Below are positions 8,688 through 18,041 of a DNA stretch of 64,000 bases, one piece after another. The stretch covers positions 5,801,501-5,865,500 of the forward strand of contig NZ_CP104578.1 of the NCBI RefSeq assembly GCF_036826855.1, written 5' to 3'. The translations under genes were made by a program, and so were the position numbers. Each line of letters starts with the position of its first letter. Position 1 is the stretch's first letter. Below the pieces are notes generated by a model. That model was not told the DNA's origin. It made no database searches and saw only the letters and a list, made by a program, of their open reading frames with translations. This stretch comes from Streptomyces sp. SJL17-4. GTDB lineage: Bacteria; Actinomycetota; Actinomycetes; Streptomycetales; Streptomycetaceae.

Positions 8688-8694
8688 CCGGCGA

Positions 8695-8700
8695 AGTGTA
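8695..8700 (-). promoter_or_regulatory. Candidate -10 for leaderless small gene
   Basis: Minus-strand TACACT is followed by 7 nt and then the ATG at 8687. Confidence 0.4.
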
Positions 8701-8725
8701 CGGAGCGAGCACCGGACCGACCCGG

Positions 8726-8756
8726 TGGACAGCGGCCCCCGCACGCTCCTTAGGCT
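8726..8756 (+). promoter_or_regulatory. Leaderless promoter of the AAA+ gene
   Basis: TGGACA (8726-8731) and TAGGCT (8751-8756) are 19 bp apart. The -10 ends 6 nt before the ATG at 8763 and there is no ribosome binding site. Confidence 0.5.
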
Positions 8757-8762
8757 GGCCGC

Positions 8763-10064
8763 ATGGCCGACGAGTCCCCCCTGATCCGCAGTCTGCGCGC
8801 CGCCGTGGCCGCCGCCCCCGGCGACGTACCCCTGCGTCTTCACTTCGCCGAACTCCTCCTCGCCGAGGGGCGGAACGACGAGGCCGTCGCGGAGGCGGCC
8901 GTCGCGCTCCAGCACGCGCCGGGGGACGCGGACGCGCGTGCGCTGATGGTGCGGGCCATGGGGATGCCGCCGGCCCCGGCCACCGCTCCCACGGAGCGCG
9001 CACCCGGCCCGGCCGCGCCCTCGGCCCCCACGGAGAGCGCCACCGAGCCGCCCGTGGGCCAGGCCCCCGCCTTCGACTGGGACGCCGCCGAGCAGCAGGT
9101 GCAGGACGTCGTCGGGCCCCGTTTCCTGGAGGACCCGCAGGCCGCCCAGGGCGAGGGTGCCGCCGGGGACGCCGACGCCTGGGACGTCGACGCGCCCGGC
9201 GCCGTACGCCTCGCGGACGTCGGCGGCATGGACGAGGTCAAGGAGCGGCTGGAGGCCGCCTTCCTCGCCCCCATGCGCAACCCCGAACTGCGCAGGCTGT
9301 ACGGCAAGTCGCTGCGCGGCGGCCTGCTCCTCTACGGGCCTCCCGGCTGCGGCAAGACCTTCATCGCGCGGGCCGTCGCCGGCGAGCTGGGCGCGAACTT
9401 CCTCACCGTCTCGCTCTCCGACGTCCTCGACATGTGGATCGGGGCCTCCGAGAAGAACATCCACGACATCTTCGAGACCGCCCGCCGCCAGGCCCCCTGC
9501 GTCGTCTTCCTCGACGAACTCGACGCCCTCGGCGCCAAGCGCTCCCGCACCCACCACAGCGGCCTTCGCAATGTCGTCAACCAGCTCCTCACCGAGCTCG
9601 ACGGCATCGCGAGCGGCGCCGGCAACGAGGGCGTCTTCGTGCTCGCCGCCACCAACGTGCCCTGGGACGTGGACATCGCCCTGCGCCGCCCCGGCCGCCT
9701 CGACCGCACCCTGCTCGTGCTGCCGCCGGACGCCACCGCCCGGGAGGCGATCCTCCGCTACCACCTGCGGGAGCGGCCCATCGAGGCCGTCGACCTCGGC
9801 AAGCTCGTCAAGGCCACCGAGGACTTCTCCGGCGCCGACCTCGCCCATGTCTGCGAGACGGCCGCCGAGGCCGCGCTCCTCGACTCCGCGCGCAGCGGCT
9901 CCGTACGGCTGATCACCACCAAGGACCTGCTGGGCGCGGCCAAGCAGATCAAGCCGTCCACCGAGCCGTGGTTCGCGGCCGCCCGGAACGTCGCCATGTT
10001 CGCCAACGAGGGCGGCCTGTACGACGATCTCCTCGCCCACCTCAAGCGGAAGCGCAAGCTGTGA
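8763..10064 (+). CDS. AAA+ ATPase with N-terminal helical repeat
   Basis: This 433-aa protein has one classical AAA+ module of the Cdc48/FtsH-like type. It shows Walker A G-P-P-G-C-G-K-T, Walker B V-V-F-L-D-E-L-D, sensor L-A-A-T-N and arginine-finger segment R-R-P-G-R-L-D-R. The first 65 residues look like one or two TPR-type helical hairpins, followed by a Pro/Ala-rich linker. No protease domain is present, so it probably remodels a partner protein. The likely partner is the TPR membrane protein encoded next, whose GTG overlaps this stop codon (GTGA). The gene appears to be transcribed without a leader. A role as a cytoplasmic unfoldase or assembly factor is an inference. Confidence 0.85.
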   Translation: MADESPLIRSLRAAVAAAPGDVPLRLHFAELLLAEGRNDEAVAEAAVALQHAPGDADARALMVRAMGMPPAPATAPTERAPGPAAPSAPTESATEPPVGQAPAFDWDAAEQQVQDVVGPRFLEDPQAAQGEGAAGDADAWDVDAPGAVRLADVGGMDEVKERLEAAFLAPMRNPELRRLYGKSLRGGLLLYGPPGCGKTFIARAVAGELGANFLTVSLSDVLDMWIGASEKNIHDIFETARRQAPCVVFLDELDALGAKRSRTHHSGLRNVVNQLLTELDGIASGAGNEGVFVLAATNVPWDVDIALRRPGRLDRTLLVLPPDATAREAILRYHLRERPIEAVDLGKLVKATEDFSGADLAHVCETAAEAALLDSARSGSVRLITTKDLLGAAKQIKPSTEPWFAAARNVAMFANEGGLYDDLLAHLKRKRKL

Positions 10065-11155
10065 CCGCGCCGACCGCGCTCCTGCGCGCCGAGGCCCTGT
10101 ACGACACAGGGCGGTTCGCGCAGGCCGGGGAGCTCGTGGCCCAGCACCTGGCGAGCGAACCGGAGGACGCCGAGGCGCTCGTCCTGCTCGCCCGCTGCCA
10201 CCACCGCGCCGAGGACCACCAGGCCGCCCTGGAAGCCGTGGACGCCGCGCTGCGCGCCGAACCCGAGCTGCTCATGGCCTGGCTGATGCGCGTCCAGATC
10301 CTCCTCGAACTGCGGCGGTTCCAGGAGGCCGAGACCGCCGCCCGGTACTCCGTGCGGCTCGCCCCGCAGTACTGGGGCACCCACTACGCCCTCGGCACCG
10401 CCCTCGCGCAGTTCGCGGAGCACGCGCGTACGCCCGCGCGTACCGTCGAGGCGTACGAGGCGGCGCGAGCCGCCGTCAGCCTCGCCCCCGAGGAGGACGC
10501 CGCCCACTTCCTGGTGGGGCTCACCGCCCAGCGCCGGGGCGACCACGCCACCGCGCAGCGGGCGTACGAGGCCGCCCTGCGGCTCAACCCGCAGAGCAGC
10601 GAGGCCCACAACAACCTGTCCCTGCTGCGGCTGCGGCGGCGCTGGTTCCGGCGCGGGGCCTGGACCCAGGCCGCCGAGGGCTTCGTCGCCTCCGCCGCGC
10701 TCGACCTCCAGGACCGCAAGGCCCGCTACAACCTGGAGGCCATGGCCTGGAACACCGTCGCCGGGGCGCGCTGGGTGGCCCTGCTCGGTTTCATCGCCTC
10801 GACGTTCGGCGCCGCTCCGGCCCGGAGCGGCGACACCGGCGCGGACGCGATCGTGCCGTTCGTGATCGGCGTGGCCGTGATCGTCGGCGCCTGGGGCGGC
10901 TGGGTGCTGTGGATGAGCCGCCGGGTGCCGCCCCGGCTGCGCCGCCCGATGCTCCTGGTGGCCCGCTCCTGCCGACCGGTGATCGCGATGGCCACCGCCG
11001 TGGGGCTGCTCGGGCTCTACTCGGTGGTGTCGATGGCCCTCTGGTCCTTCGACGCCGGAGTGGTCGGCGGACTCGGGACGCCGCTGTTCTGGGCCGTGAT
11101 CATCACGTACTGGGTGAGCCGCTCGGCCCTCAACCGGCGCGCGCCCAAGGACTGA
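10061..11155 (+). CDS. TPR-repeat membrane protein
   Basis: This 364-aa protein consists of several tetratricopeptide-like repeats over about residues 1-195 (A-L-Y-D-T-G-R-F-A-Q-A..., H-R-A-E-D-H-Q-A-A-L-E-A..., R-R-G-D-H-A-T-A-Q-R-A-Y). After a basic R-R-R-W-F-R-R patch the C-terminal part contains three or four hydrophobic segments. It begins with GTG overlapping the AAA+ stop codon, so the two are synthesised together. The arrangement suggests a membrane-anchored adaptor displaying a cytoplasmic TPR domain to the ATPase. The substrate or pathway is unknown. Confidence 0.8.
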   Translation: MTAPTALLRAEALYDTGRFAQAGELVAQHLASEPEDAEALVLLARCHHRAEDHQAALEAVDAALRAEPELLMAWLMRVQILLELRRFQEAETAARYSVRLAPQYWGTHYALGTALAQFAEHARTPARTVEAYEAARAAVSLAPEEDAAHFLVGLTAQRRGDHATAQRAYEAALRLNPQSSEAHNNLSLLRLRRRWFRRGAWTQAAEGFVASAALDLQDRKARYNLEAMAWNTVAGARWVALLGFIASTFGAAPARSGDTGADAIVPFVIGVAVIVGAWGGWVLWMSRRVPPRLRRPMLLVARSCRPVIAMATAVGLLGLYSVVSMALWSFDAGVVGGLGTPLFWAVIITYWVSRSALNRRAPKD

Positions 11156-11230
11156 CCTGGGACACGGCGGCGCCCGCGGCGGCGGATAGCATGCGCGTGT
11201 AGCGACCGACGAGGCGAGGAGGCCCGGGCC

Positions 11231-11590
11231 ATGGCCGGAGAGCCGCAGAGCGACTGCCTGTTCTGCAAGATCGTGGCGGGGGAGGTGCCCGCGACGATCG
11301 TGCGCGAGACGGAGACGACGCTCGCGTTCCGCGACATCAACCCGCAGGCGCCCAGCCACGTCCTGGTGATCCCGCGGCTCCACTACCCGGACGCCGCCTC
11401 CCTGGCCGCCGCCGCGCCGACCGTCGCCGCCGACATACTGCGCGAGGCCGGAGAGATCGCCGCCCAGGAGAAGGTCGACGGCAGCGGCTTCAGGATCGTC
11501 TTCAACACCGGCGCCGGCGCGGGCCAGACCGTTTTCCACGCCCACGCGCACGTGCTCGGAGGCCGCGGCCTCAACTGGCCCCCCGGCTAG
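11231..11590 (+). CDS. HIT-family nucleotide-binding hydrolase
   Basis: This 119-aa histidine-triad protein is of the HinT class, which hydrolyses phosphoramidates and adenylylated substrates. The N-terminal [11 protein letters not shown] motif carries two cysteines typical of actinobacterial members, and the active-site triad is F-H-A-H-A-H-V near the C-terminus. The ribosome binding site GAGGAGG lies 8 nt before the ATG, and a TAGCAT hexamer at 11187-11192 may be the -10. It precedes the tRNase Z gene by only 13 bp, so the two probably share a transcript. Confidence 0.93.
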   Translation: MAGEPQSDCLFCKIVAGEVPATIVRETETTLAFRDINPQAPSHVLVIPRLHYPDAASLAAAAPTVAADILREAGEIAAQEKVDGSGFRIVFNTGAGAGQTVFHAHAHVLGGRGLNWPPG

Positions 11591-11603
11591 GCCGGCAGCC
11601 ACC

Positions 11604-12509
11604 ATGTCCGTACGGGAACTCGTCGTGCTCGGGACCGCCAGTCAGGTCCCGACCCGGCACCGCAACCACAACGGCTATCTGCTGCGCTGGGACGGAGAGG
11701 GCATCCTCTTCGACCCCGGTGAGGGCACCCAGCGCCAGATGCTGCGCGCCGGGGTCGCCGCGCACGACATCCACCGGATGTGCGTGACGCACTTCCACGG
11801 CGACCACTCGCTCGGCCTCGCCGGGGTGATCCAGCGGATCAACCTCGACCAGGTCCCGCACCCGGTCACCGCGCACTACCCGGCGAGCGGGCAGCACTTC
11901 TTCGAGCGGCTGCGGTACGCGACGGCCTACCGCGAGACGGTGGAACTGGCCGAGGGGCCGGTGGCCGCGGACGGGCCGCTCGCCGTCACCGACGCGTACA
12001 CCCTCGACGCGCGCAGGCTCTCGCACCCCGTCGAGTCGTACGGCTACCGGCTCACCGAGCCCGACGGGCGCCGCATCCTGCCCGAACGGCTCGCCGCGCA
12101 CGGCATCAAGGGTCCCGACGTCGGCCGGCTTCAGCGCGAGGGCGTCCTGAACGGCGTGACCCTCGACGACGTCAGCGAGGTCCGGCGCGGGCAGCGGTTC
12201 GCCTTCGTCATGGACACCCGGCTCTGCGACGGCGTGCACGCGCTCGCCGACGGCGCCGACATGCTCGTCATCGAGTCGACCTTCCTCGACGAGGACGTCC
12301 GCCTCGCCACCGACCACGGCCATCTGACGGCCGGACAGGCCGCCGCGGTCGCCCGGGACGCGGGCGTCCGGCATCTCGTCCTCACCCACTTCTCGCAGCG
12401 CTACTCCGAACCGGCCGAGTTCGAGCGGCAGGCGAGGGCTGCCGGGTTCGAGGGCGAACTGAGCATTGCCCAGGACCTCATGAGGGTCCCCGTACCGAAA
12501 CGAACGTGA
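11604..12509 (+). CDS. rnz: Ribonuclease Z (tRNase Z)
   Basis: This 301-aa endonuclease removes 3' trailers from tRNA precursors that lack encoded CCA. It is an MBL-fold protein with the zinc motif T-H-F-H-G-D-H at residues 62-68 (H63, H65, D67, H68), an early [13 protein letters not shown] loop, a G-E-G-T-Q-R-Q segment and the [11 protein letters not shown] motif near residue 265. The internal G-x-L-x-x-G segment and full length argue for an active enzyme. Its stop is separated by 2 nt from the next ATG, or overlaps an alternative GTG, which implies coupling to the deaminase gene. Confidence 0.94.
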   Translation: MSVRELVVLGTASQVPTRHRNHNGYLLRWDGEGILFDPGEGTQRQMLRAGVAAHDIHRMCVTHFHGDHSLGLAGVIQRINLDQVPHPVTAHYPASGQHFFERLRYATAYRETVELAEGPVAADGPLAVTDAYTLDARRLSHPVESYGYRLTEPDGRRILPERLAAHGIKGPDVGRLQREGVLNGVTLDDVSEVRRGQRFAFVMDTRLCDGVHALADGADMLVIESTFLDEDVRLATDHGHLTAGQAAAVARDAGVRHLVLTHFSQRYSEPAEFERQARAAGFEGELSIAQDLMRVPVPKRT

Positions 12510-12511
12510 AC

Positions 12512-13510
12512 ATGCCCGTACCCAAGGCCGAACTGCACCTCCACATCGAAGGCACCCTCGAACCCGAGCTGGCCTTCGCGCTCGCCGCACGCAACGGCGT
12601 CACCCTGCCGTACGCGGACACCGCCGCCCTGCGCGAGGCGTACCGTTTCAGCGACCTCCAGTCCTTCCTGGACCTCTACTACGGCCTGATGGCGGTCCTG
12701 CGCACCGCCGAGGACTTCACCGAGCTCACCGACGCCTATCTGGAGCGGGCCGCCGCCCAGGGCGTCCGGCACGCCGAGATCTTCTTCGACCCGCAGGCGC
12801 ACACCGCCCGCGGCGTCCCCATCGGCACCGTGATCGAGGGCATCGGCGCCTCCCTCGACCGCTCCGAGGAGCGGTACGGGATCTCCACCCGGCTCATCAT
12901 GTGCTTCCTGCGCGACGAGTCGGCGGAGTCGGCGCTCGCGACCCTGGACGCCGCGAAGCCCTACCTGGACCGGATCACCGGGGTCGGGCTCGACTCCGCG
13001 GAGGTCGGCCACCCGCCGGCCAAGTTCCGCGAGGTGTACGAGGCCGCCGCGGCGCTCGGCCTGCGCCGCGTCGCCCACGCGGGCGAGGAGGGCCCGGCGG
13101 CGTACATCCGCGAGGCGCTCGACGTCCTCGGCGTGGAGCGGATCGACCACGGGCTGCGCTGCATGGAGGACCCGGAGCTCGTCGACCGGCTCGTACGGGA
13201 GCGGGTGCCGCTCACGCTCTGCCCGCTGTCGAACGTGCGGCTGCGGGCGATCGACGTGCTGGCCGACCACCCGCTGCGGGCGATGATGGCGGCGGGGCTG
13301 GTGGTGACCGTGAACTCCGACGACCCGGCGTACTTCGGCGGCTACGTCGGCGACAACTTCGACGGGGTGCGGGACGCGTTGGGGCTGACGTCGGAGCAGC
13401 TGCGCGAACTGGCGCGGAACTCCTTCGAGGCGTCGTTCCTGGAGGATGACGAGGCGCGTCGGGCGCGGTATCTGGCGGAGGTCGAGGCGTACGGGTTCGG
13501 CGGGGAGTAG
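12512..13510 (+). CDS. Adenosine/adenine deaminase
   Basis: This 332-aa zinc-dependent amidohydrolase has the metal ligands H-L-H-I-E-G (H9, H11), the catalytic H-A-G-E-E-G, the D-H-G motif and N-S-D-D-P-A-Y-F near the end. The phrase F-F-D-P-Q-A-H-T-A-R-G-V and the substitution of E-G for the D-G of true adenosine deaminases match the adenine deaminase branch (yeast Aah1, Pseudomonas PA0148 type), so adenine salvage may be the real role even though such proteins are often labelled adenosine deaminase. A GTG at 12506 overlapping the rnz stop is an alternative start. A 16-bp tandem repeat follows the stop codon. Confidence 0.88.
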   Translation: MPVPKAELHLHIEGTLEPELAFALAARNGVTLPYADTAALREAYRFSDLQSFLDLYYGLMAVLRTAEDFTELTDAYLERAAAQGVRHAEIFFDPQAHTARGVPIGTVIEGIGASLDRSEERYGISTRLIMCFLRDESAESALATLDAAKPYLDRITGVGLDSAEVGHPPAKFREVYEAAAALGLRRVAHAGEEGPAAYIREALDVLGVERIDHGLRCMEDPELVDRLVRERVPLTLCPLSNVRLRAIDVLADHPLRAMMAAGLVVTVNSDDPAYFGGYVGDNFDGVRDALGLTSEQLRELARNSFEASFLEDDEARRARYLAEVEAYGFGGE

Positions 13511-13519
13511 GCGGGCGGC

Positions 13520-13551
13520 GGGTGGGAGCGCCTGCGGGTGGGGGCGCCTGC
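13520..13551. repeat. 16-bp tandem repeat after the deaminase gene
   Basis: GGGTGGGAGCGCCTGC (13520-13535) is repeated with one difference at 13536-13551, starting 10 nt after the stop codon. Confidence 0.85.
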
Positions 13552-13582
13552 GGCGGGCGTTCCCCCACCCCGCCCCTTCCCG

Positions 13583-13626
13583 TAACCGGGGGCTCCGCCC
13601 CGGACCCCCGCGCCTCAAACGCCGAC
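13583..13626. terminator. Streptomyces intergenic repeat with CCGGGG/CCCCGG stem
   Basis: The sequence contains GGGGGCTCCGCCCCGGAC followed by CCCCGCGCCTCAAACGCCG, a form I recognise as a high-copy intergenic element in Streptomyces genomes. CCGGGG (13586-13591) pairs with CCCCGG (13598-13603). Its place between convergent genes suits a bidirectional terminator. Confidence 0.6.
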
Positions 13627-13638
13627 AGGGCTGAGGTT

Positions 13639-14967
13639 TCACCCCCGGTCGCTCGGCCTCGCCAGCCTGTAGGTCGACTTCACGAGGCGGCGACGACCCG
13701 CCGGGACCCGGATCGGTGCGACCTCCTGCTCCGGCGCGCCCATCTGCGGGACCGTCGGCGGTGTCGCCGCCGCCGTGCCCGCCAGGACCGCGCCCGCCGC
13801 GCCGCCCCTGCGCCGTACCGAGCCCGGGACCAGTGGGCGGCCCGAGACGTGGCGGGCCACCGCCGTCATCGGGATCGCGACGAGCAGCAGCAGGGCGCAC
13901 AGGACCACGCCCATGCCCGGGTACCCGGCGCCCTCCGACAGGAGGCTGCCCGCCAGGGGGCCGCACGCCACGCCCAGGGAGGACGCCGCGCCGACCAGGA
14001 CCGCCCAGCGGCCCCGGGGGTCGAGGGAGGCGGCCAGGCCCAGGAGGTAGGACAGGACCACCGGGTAGCAGGCGTTCCACAGGATCTCGCCCGTCGCGAA
14101 GGAGGTGAGGTCCTCCGCCGCCGAGCTGAGCAGGACGCAGGCCGCGATGAGGACCGTGCCCACGCCGATCGGTACCGCCCGGCCCAGGCGGGAGCCCAGC
14201 GCACCGGCCGCCGTGACCCCCAGGAGCCCCGCGCCGAGCGCCGCCGCGAAGACCGCGCCGACGGTGACCTCGGAGAGGCCGGCCTGCGTCAGGCCGATGC
14301 GGCCGCTCACGCCCCACAGCGCGTTCTGGGAGAGGGACCAGAGCAGGATGCCGCCCGCCAGGACCGCGCCCGCCGTGCGGTGGGGGAGCGGGCCGGTCGG
14401 GGCGGTCTCGCGGGGCTCCCGGGTCGCGCCCGGCAGCCTGCCCGTCAGCGGCCACACCAGGGCCGCCGCGCAGGCGATCGCGAGCAGCGGCGGCGCGTGG
14501 CCTCCCGCCAGGTGCGGGAGGGTGAGGTAGAGCGCGCCCGCCGTGGCCGAGACCGAGAGCAGGCCGAGCGTCGAGGCCCGGTGCGGGTCCCGCTGTCCGG
14601 AGATCCCGGCCGCCGCCACCGCCGTCGCCGTACCCGAACCGAGGCCGCCGAGGACCGCGCCCGCGACCACCAGGGGCACGAGGCCGGTCGCGGCGGCGGA
14701 GCCGTATCCCACCGCCATCGCGAGCAGGCCCGCACGGGCCGCCCGGCGCGGTCCGATGCGGTCGCCGCGCGCGGCGAGCGTGAAGCCCGCGGTGGAGGAG
14801 CCGAGGAGCAGGACGGACCCCACGAGGCCCGCCTGTGCCGGAGTGAGGCCGAGCCCGGCGGAGAGCCGGCCGACGACGGTCGGCAGCAGGTACGGGGCGA
14901 GGTAGCCGGCGGTGAAGAGGGAGACGAGGGCGACGAGGGCCCCCGGGACGCGCGGGCGCGACGACAT
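13639..14967 (-). CDS. MFS transporter, substrate unknown
   Basis: This 442-aa protein has about 12 predicted membrane segments starting V-P-G-A-L-V-A-L-V-S-L-F. The cytoplasmic loop R-G-D-R-I-G-P-R-R-A-A-R after the second segment corresponds to the MFS signature. The C-terminal tail is basic and unusually long for the family. The start at 14967 is preferred over an upstream frame because hydrophobic coding begins there and a GGA lies upstream. I cannot assign a substrate. The gene is divergent from the sugar-kinase gene across a 269-bp intergenic region with a palindromic site, and convergent with the deaminase gene. Confidence 0.82.
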   Translation of the reverse strand: MSSRPRVPGALVALVSLFTAGYLAPYLLPTVVGRLSAGLGLTPAQAGLVGSVLLLGSSTAGFTLAARGDRIGPRRAARAGLLAMAVGYGSAAATGLVPLVVAGAVLGGLGSGTATAVAAAGISGQRDPHRASTLGLLSVSATAGALYLTLPHLAGGHAPPLLAIACAAALVWPLTGRLPGATREPRETAPTGPLPHRTAGAVLAGGILLWSLSQNALWGVSGRIGLTQAGLSEVTVGAVFAAALGAGLLGVTAAGALGSRLGRAVPIGVGTVLIAACVLLSSAAEDLTSFATGEILWNACYPVVLSYLLGLAASLDPRGRWAVLVGAASSLGVACGPLAGSLLSEGAGYPGMGVVLCALLLLVAIPMTAVARHVSGRPLVPGSVRRRGGAAGAVLAGTAAATPPTVPQMGAPEQEVAPIRVPAGRRRLVKSTYRLARPSDRG

Positions 14968-15187
14968 GGGCGTTCCAGGAACTGAACGGAGAAGTGAGAC
15001 GGCGCCCGGTGAGCCACGGGGTCGCGGCACCATGTGTATCAAGCATCCGACTGGGCGGAGAAGGTGGATTCCCCCGATTCGGTCCGTGATACGGGTCACA
15101 ATGGGTTTGGGTTCGAGTGGGATGGGTATCGCGCGAGCGTCGCGTTGCGTCGCCCCGCCTCTCGAGCCCCATCGGGCACACTGTCCA

Positions 15188-15209
15188 GATCGGCACCGCG
15201 GTGCCGATC
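15188..15209. promoter_or_regulatory. 22-bp perfect palindrome, candidate operator
   Basis: GATCGGCACCG followed by its exact reverse complement lies 27 bp before the PfkB start codon. CACACT just upstream may be the -10, so a bound repressor would sit on the transcription start. Confidence 0.6.
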
Positions 15210-15236
15210 CACGCACCACGACCGGGGAGTTCCGCC

Positions 15237-16355
15237 GTGAGCACAGCAAGGGGAGACCAACCGCAACAGGACGCCGGGGTCGACCCGTTGGTCTGCCTGC
15301 GCGAGCCCACCGACCCCGCCTGTGACGTCTTCCTGACCGGCACGGTCTTCCTCGACATCATCTTCACCGGCCTCGACTCCGCCCCCGTCCGCGGCACCGA
15401 GTCCTGGGCCCGCGGCATGGGCTCCAGCCCCGGCGGCGTCGCCAACATGGCCACCGCCCTCGCCCGGCTGGGGCTCCGCACCTCCCTCGCCGCCGCCTTC
15501 GGCGACGACCACTACGGCGAGTACTGCTGGGACGCGCTCGAACAGGGCGAGGGGATCGATCTGTCGCTCTCCCGCACCGTCCCCGGCTGGCACTCCCCGG
15601 TCACGGTCTCCATGGCCTACGAGGGCGAGCGCACGATGGTCTCCCACGGCCACGAGGCCCCGCCGCTCGACGGCGCCCTGCCCGCCTACCCGCCGCACGC
15701 GCGCGCGGCCGTCGCCTCCCTCGTCCCCGGCCGCGACGAGGACTGGGTCGCCCAGGCCGCCCGCGGCGGCGCCAAGGTCTTCGCCGACGTCGGCTGGGAC
15801 GACACCGGCCGCTGGGACCTGGCCGGCCTCACCGACCTCGCGCACTGCGAGGCCTTCCTGCCCAACGCCACCGAGGCGATGCGCTACACCCGCACCGACT
15901 GCCCCCGGGCCGCCGCCCGCGCCCTCGCCGACAAGGTCCGCTACGCCGTCGTCACCCTCGGTTCCGAAGGCGCCTACGCCGTCGACGGCGCCACCGGCGA
16001 GACCGCCGAGGTCCCCGCCATCCAGGTCTCCGCCCTCGACCCGACCGGCGCCGGGGACGTCTTCGTCGCCGGATTCGTCACCGGCACCCTCGCCGACTGG
16101 CCGCTCGCCGACCGCCTCGCCTTCGCCGGGCTCACCGCCGCCCTCTCCGTCCAGGAGTTCGGCGGCTCCCTGTCCGCCCCCACCTGGGGCGAGATCGCCG
16201 CCTGGTGGCAGCACGTCCAGGGCCACGAGAGCCAGGACCCCGAGGCCCTGCGCGACCGCTACGCCTTCCTGGAGCGGCTCCTCCCCGCCCCCGCGCGCGC
16301 GTGGCCGCTGCGCAGGGCCGTGCCGACGATCGGGTTCAGAGCGGCCCACTCGTAA
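15237..16355 (+). CDS. PfkB-family carbohydrate kinase
   Basis: This 372-aa ribokinase-fold enzyme phosphorylates a sugar or nucleoside. Signature 1 is G-G-V-A-N-M-A-T-A-L-A-R-L-G, and signature 2 is D-P-T-G-A-G-D-V-F, with the catalytic Asp at residue 274. The GTG start at 15237 has GGGGAG at a good distance. Downstream of signature 2 the family's helical segment is complete, and about 65 extra residues follow. The substrate is not evident. The perfect palindrome in the leader suggests control by a dimeric regulator, and the divergent MFS gene could be its transporter, though this is only positional. Confidence 0.88.
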   Translation: MSTARGDQPQQDAGVDPLVCLREPTDPACDVFLTGTVFLDIIFTGLDSAPVRGTESWARGMGSSPGGVANMATALARLGLRTSLAAAFGDDHYGEYCWDALEQGEGIDLSLSRTVPGWHSPVTVSMAYEGERTMVSHGHEAPPLDGALPAYPPHARAAVASLVPGRDEDWVAQAARGGAKVFADVGWDDTGRWDLAGLTDLAHCEAFLPNATEAMRYTRTDCPRAAARALADKVRYAVVTLGSEGAYAVDGATGETAEVPAIQVSALDPTGAGDVFVAGFVTGTLADWPLADRLAFAGLTAALSVQEFGGSLSAPTWGEIAAWWQHVQGHESQDPEALRDRYAFLERLLPAPARAWPLRRAVPTIGFRAAHS

Positions 16356-16461
16356 TCCGCTACAGCCTTGTCGGACCCGAGTCGTAGGCTTGGTAACCCA
16401 GAGGCGGTCGAGCGGCGACAGCCCTGCATCGGGAGGTGTGTGCAGGCCACAGTGCCGGCCC

Positions 16462-17526
<1,065 letters not shown>

Positions 17527-17538
17527 AACGCAGAACAC

Positions 17539-18036
17539 ATGTCGATCGACGTCAACAACGAGTCCGGTACCGAGGTCGACGAGCGGGCGATCCTCGACAT
17601 CGCCCGCTACGCGCTCGCGCGGATGCGCATCCACCCGCTCTCCGAGCTCTCGGTGATCGTCGTGGACGCGGAGGCGATGGAGCAGCTCCACATCCAGTGG
17701 ATGGACCTGCCGGGTCCGACGGACGTCATGTCCTTCCCGATGGACGAGCTGCGCCCGCCGGTGAAGGACGACGCGGAGCCCCCGCAGGGGCTCCTCGGTG
17801 ACATCGTGCTCTGCCCCGAGGTCGCCACCCAGCAGGGCAAGGACGCGCCGACGGAGCACTCCATGGACGAGGAGCTCCAGCTGCTCACCGTCCACGGCGT
17901 GCTCCACCTCCTCGGGTACGACCACGAGGAGCCCGACGAGAAGGCCGAGATGTTCGGCCTCCAGGCGGCGATCGTCGACGGCTGGCGCGAGGAGAAGGGC
18001 CTGACCGGCCCGTCCCCGGCGCCGACCGTCTCCTGA
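17539..18036 (+). CDS. ybeY: rRNA maturation endoribonuclease YbeY
   Basis: This 165-aa zinc-dependent endoribonuclease takes part in 16S rRNA 3'-end maturation and ribosome quality control. The metal-binding motif [11 protein letters not shown] is present near residue 117, and the N-terminal alpha/beta fold with T-D-V-M-S-F-P-M-D is typical. It lies between phoH and the CNNM gene with very short gaps (12 and 5 bp), so it is part of a single transcription unit. No element is missing. Confidence 0.96.
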   Translation: MSIDVNNESGTEVDERAILDIARYALARMRIHPLSELSVIVVDAEAMEQLHIQWMDLPGPTDVMSFPMDELRPPVKDDAEPPQGLLGDIVLCPEVATQQGKDAPTEHSMDEELQLLTVHGVLHLLGYDHEEPDEKAEMFGLQAAIVDGWREEKGLTGPSPAPTVS

Positions 18037-18041
18037 CCCCG

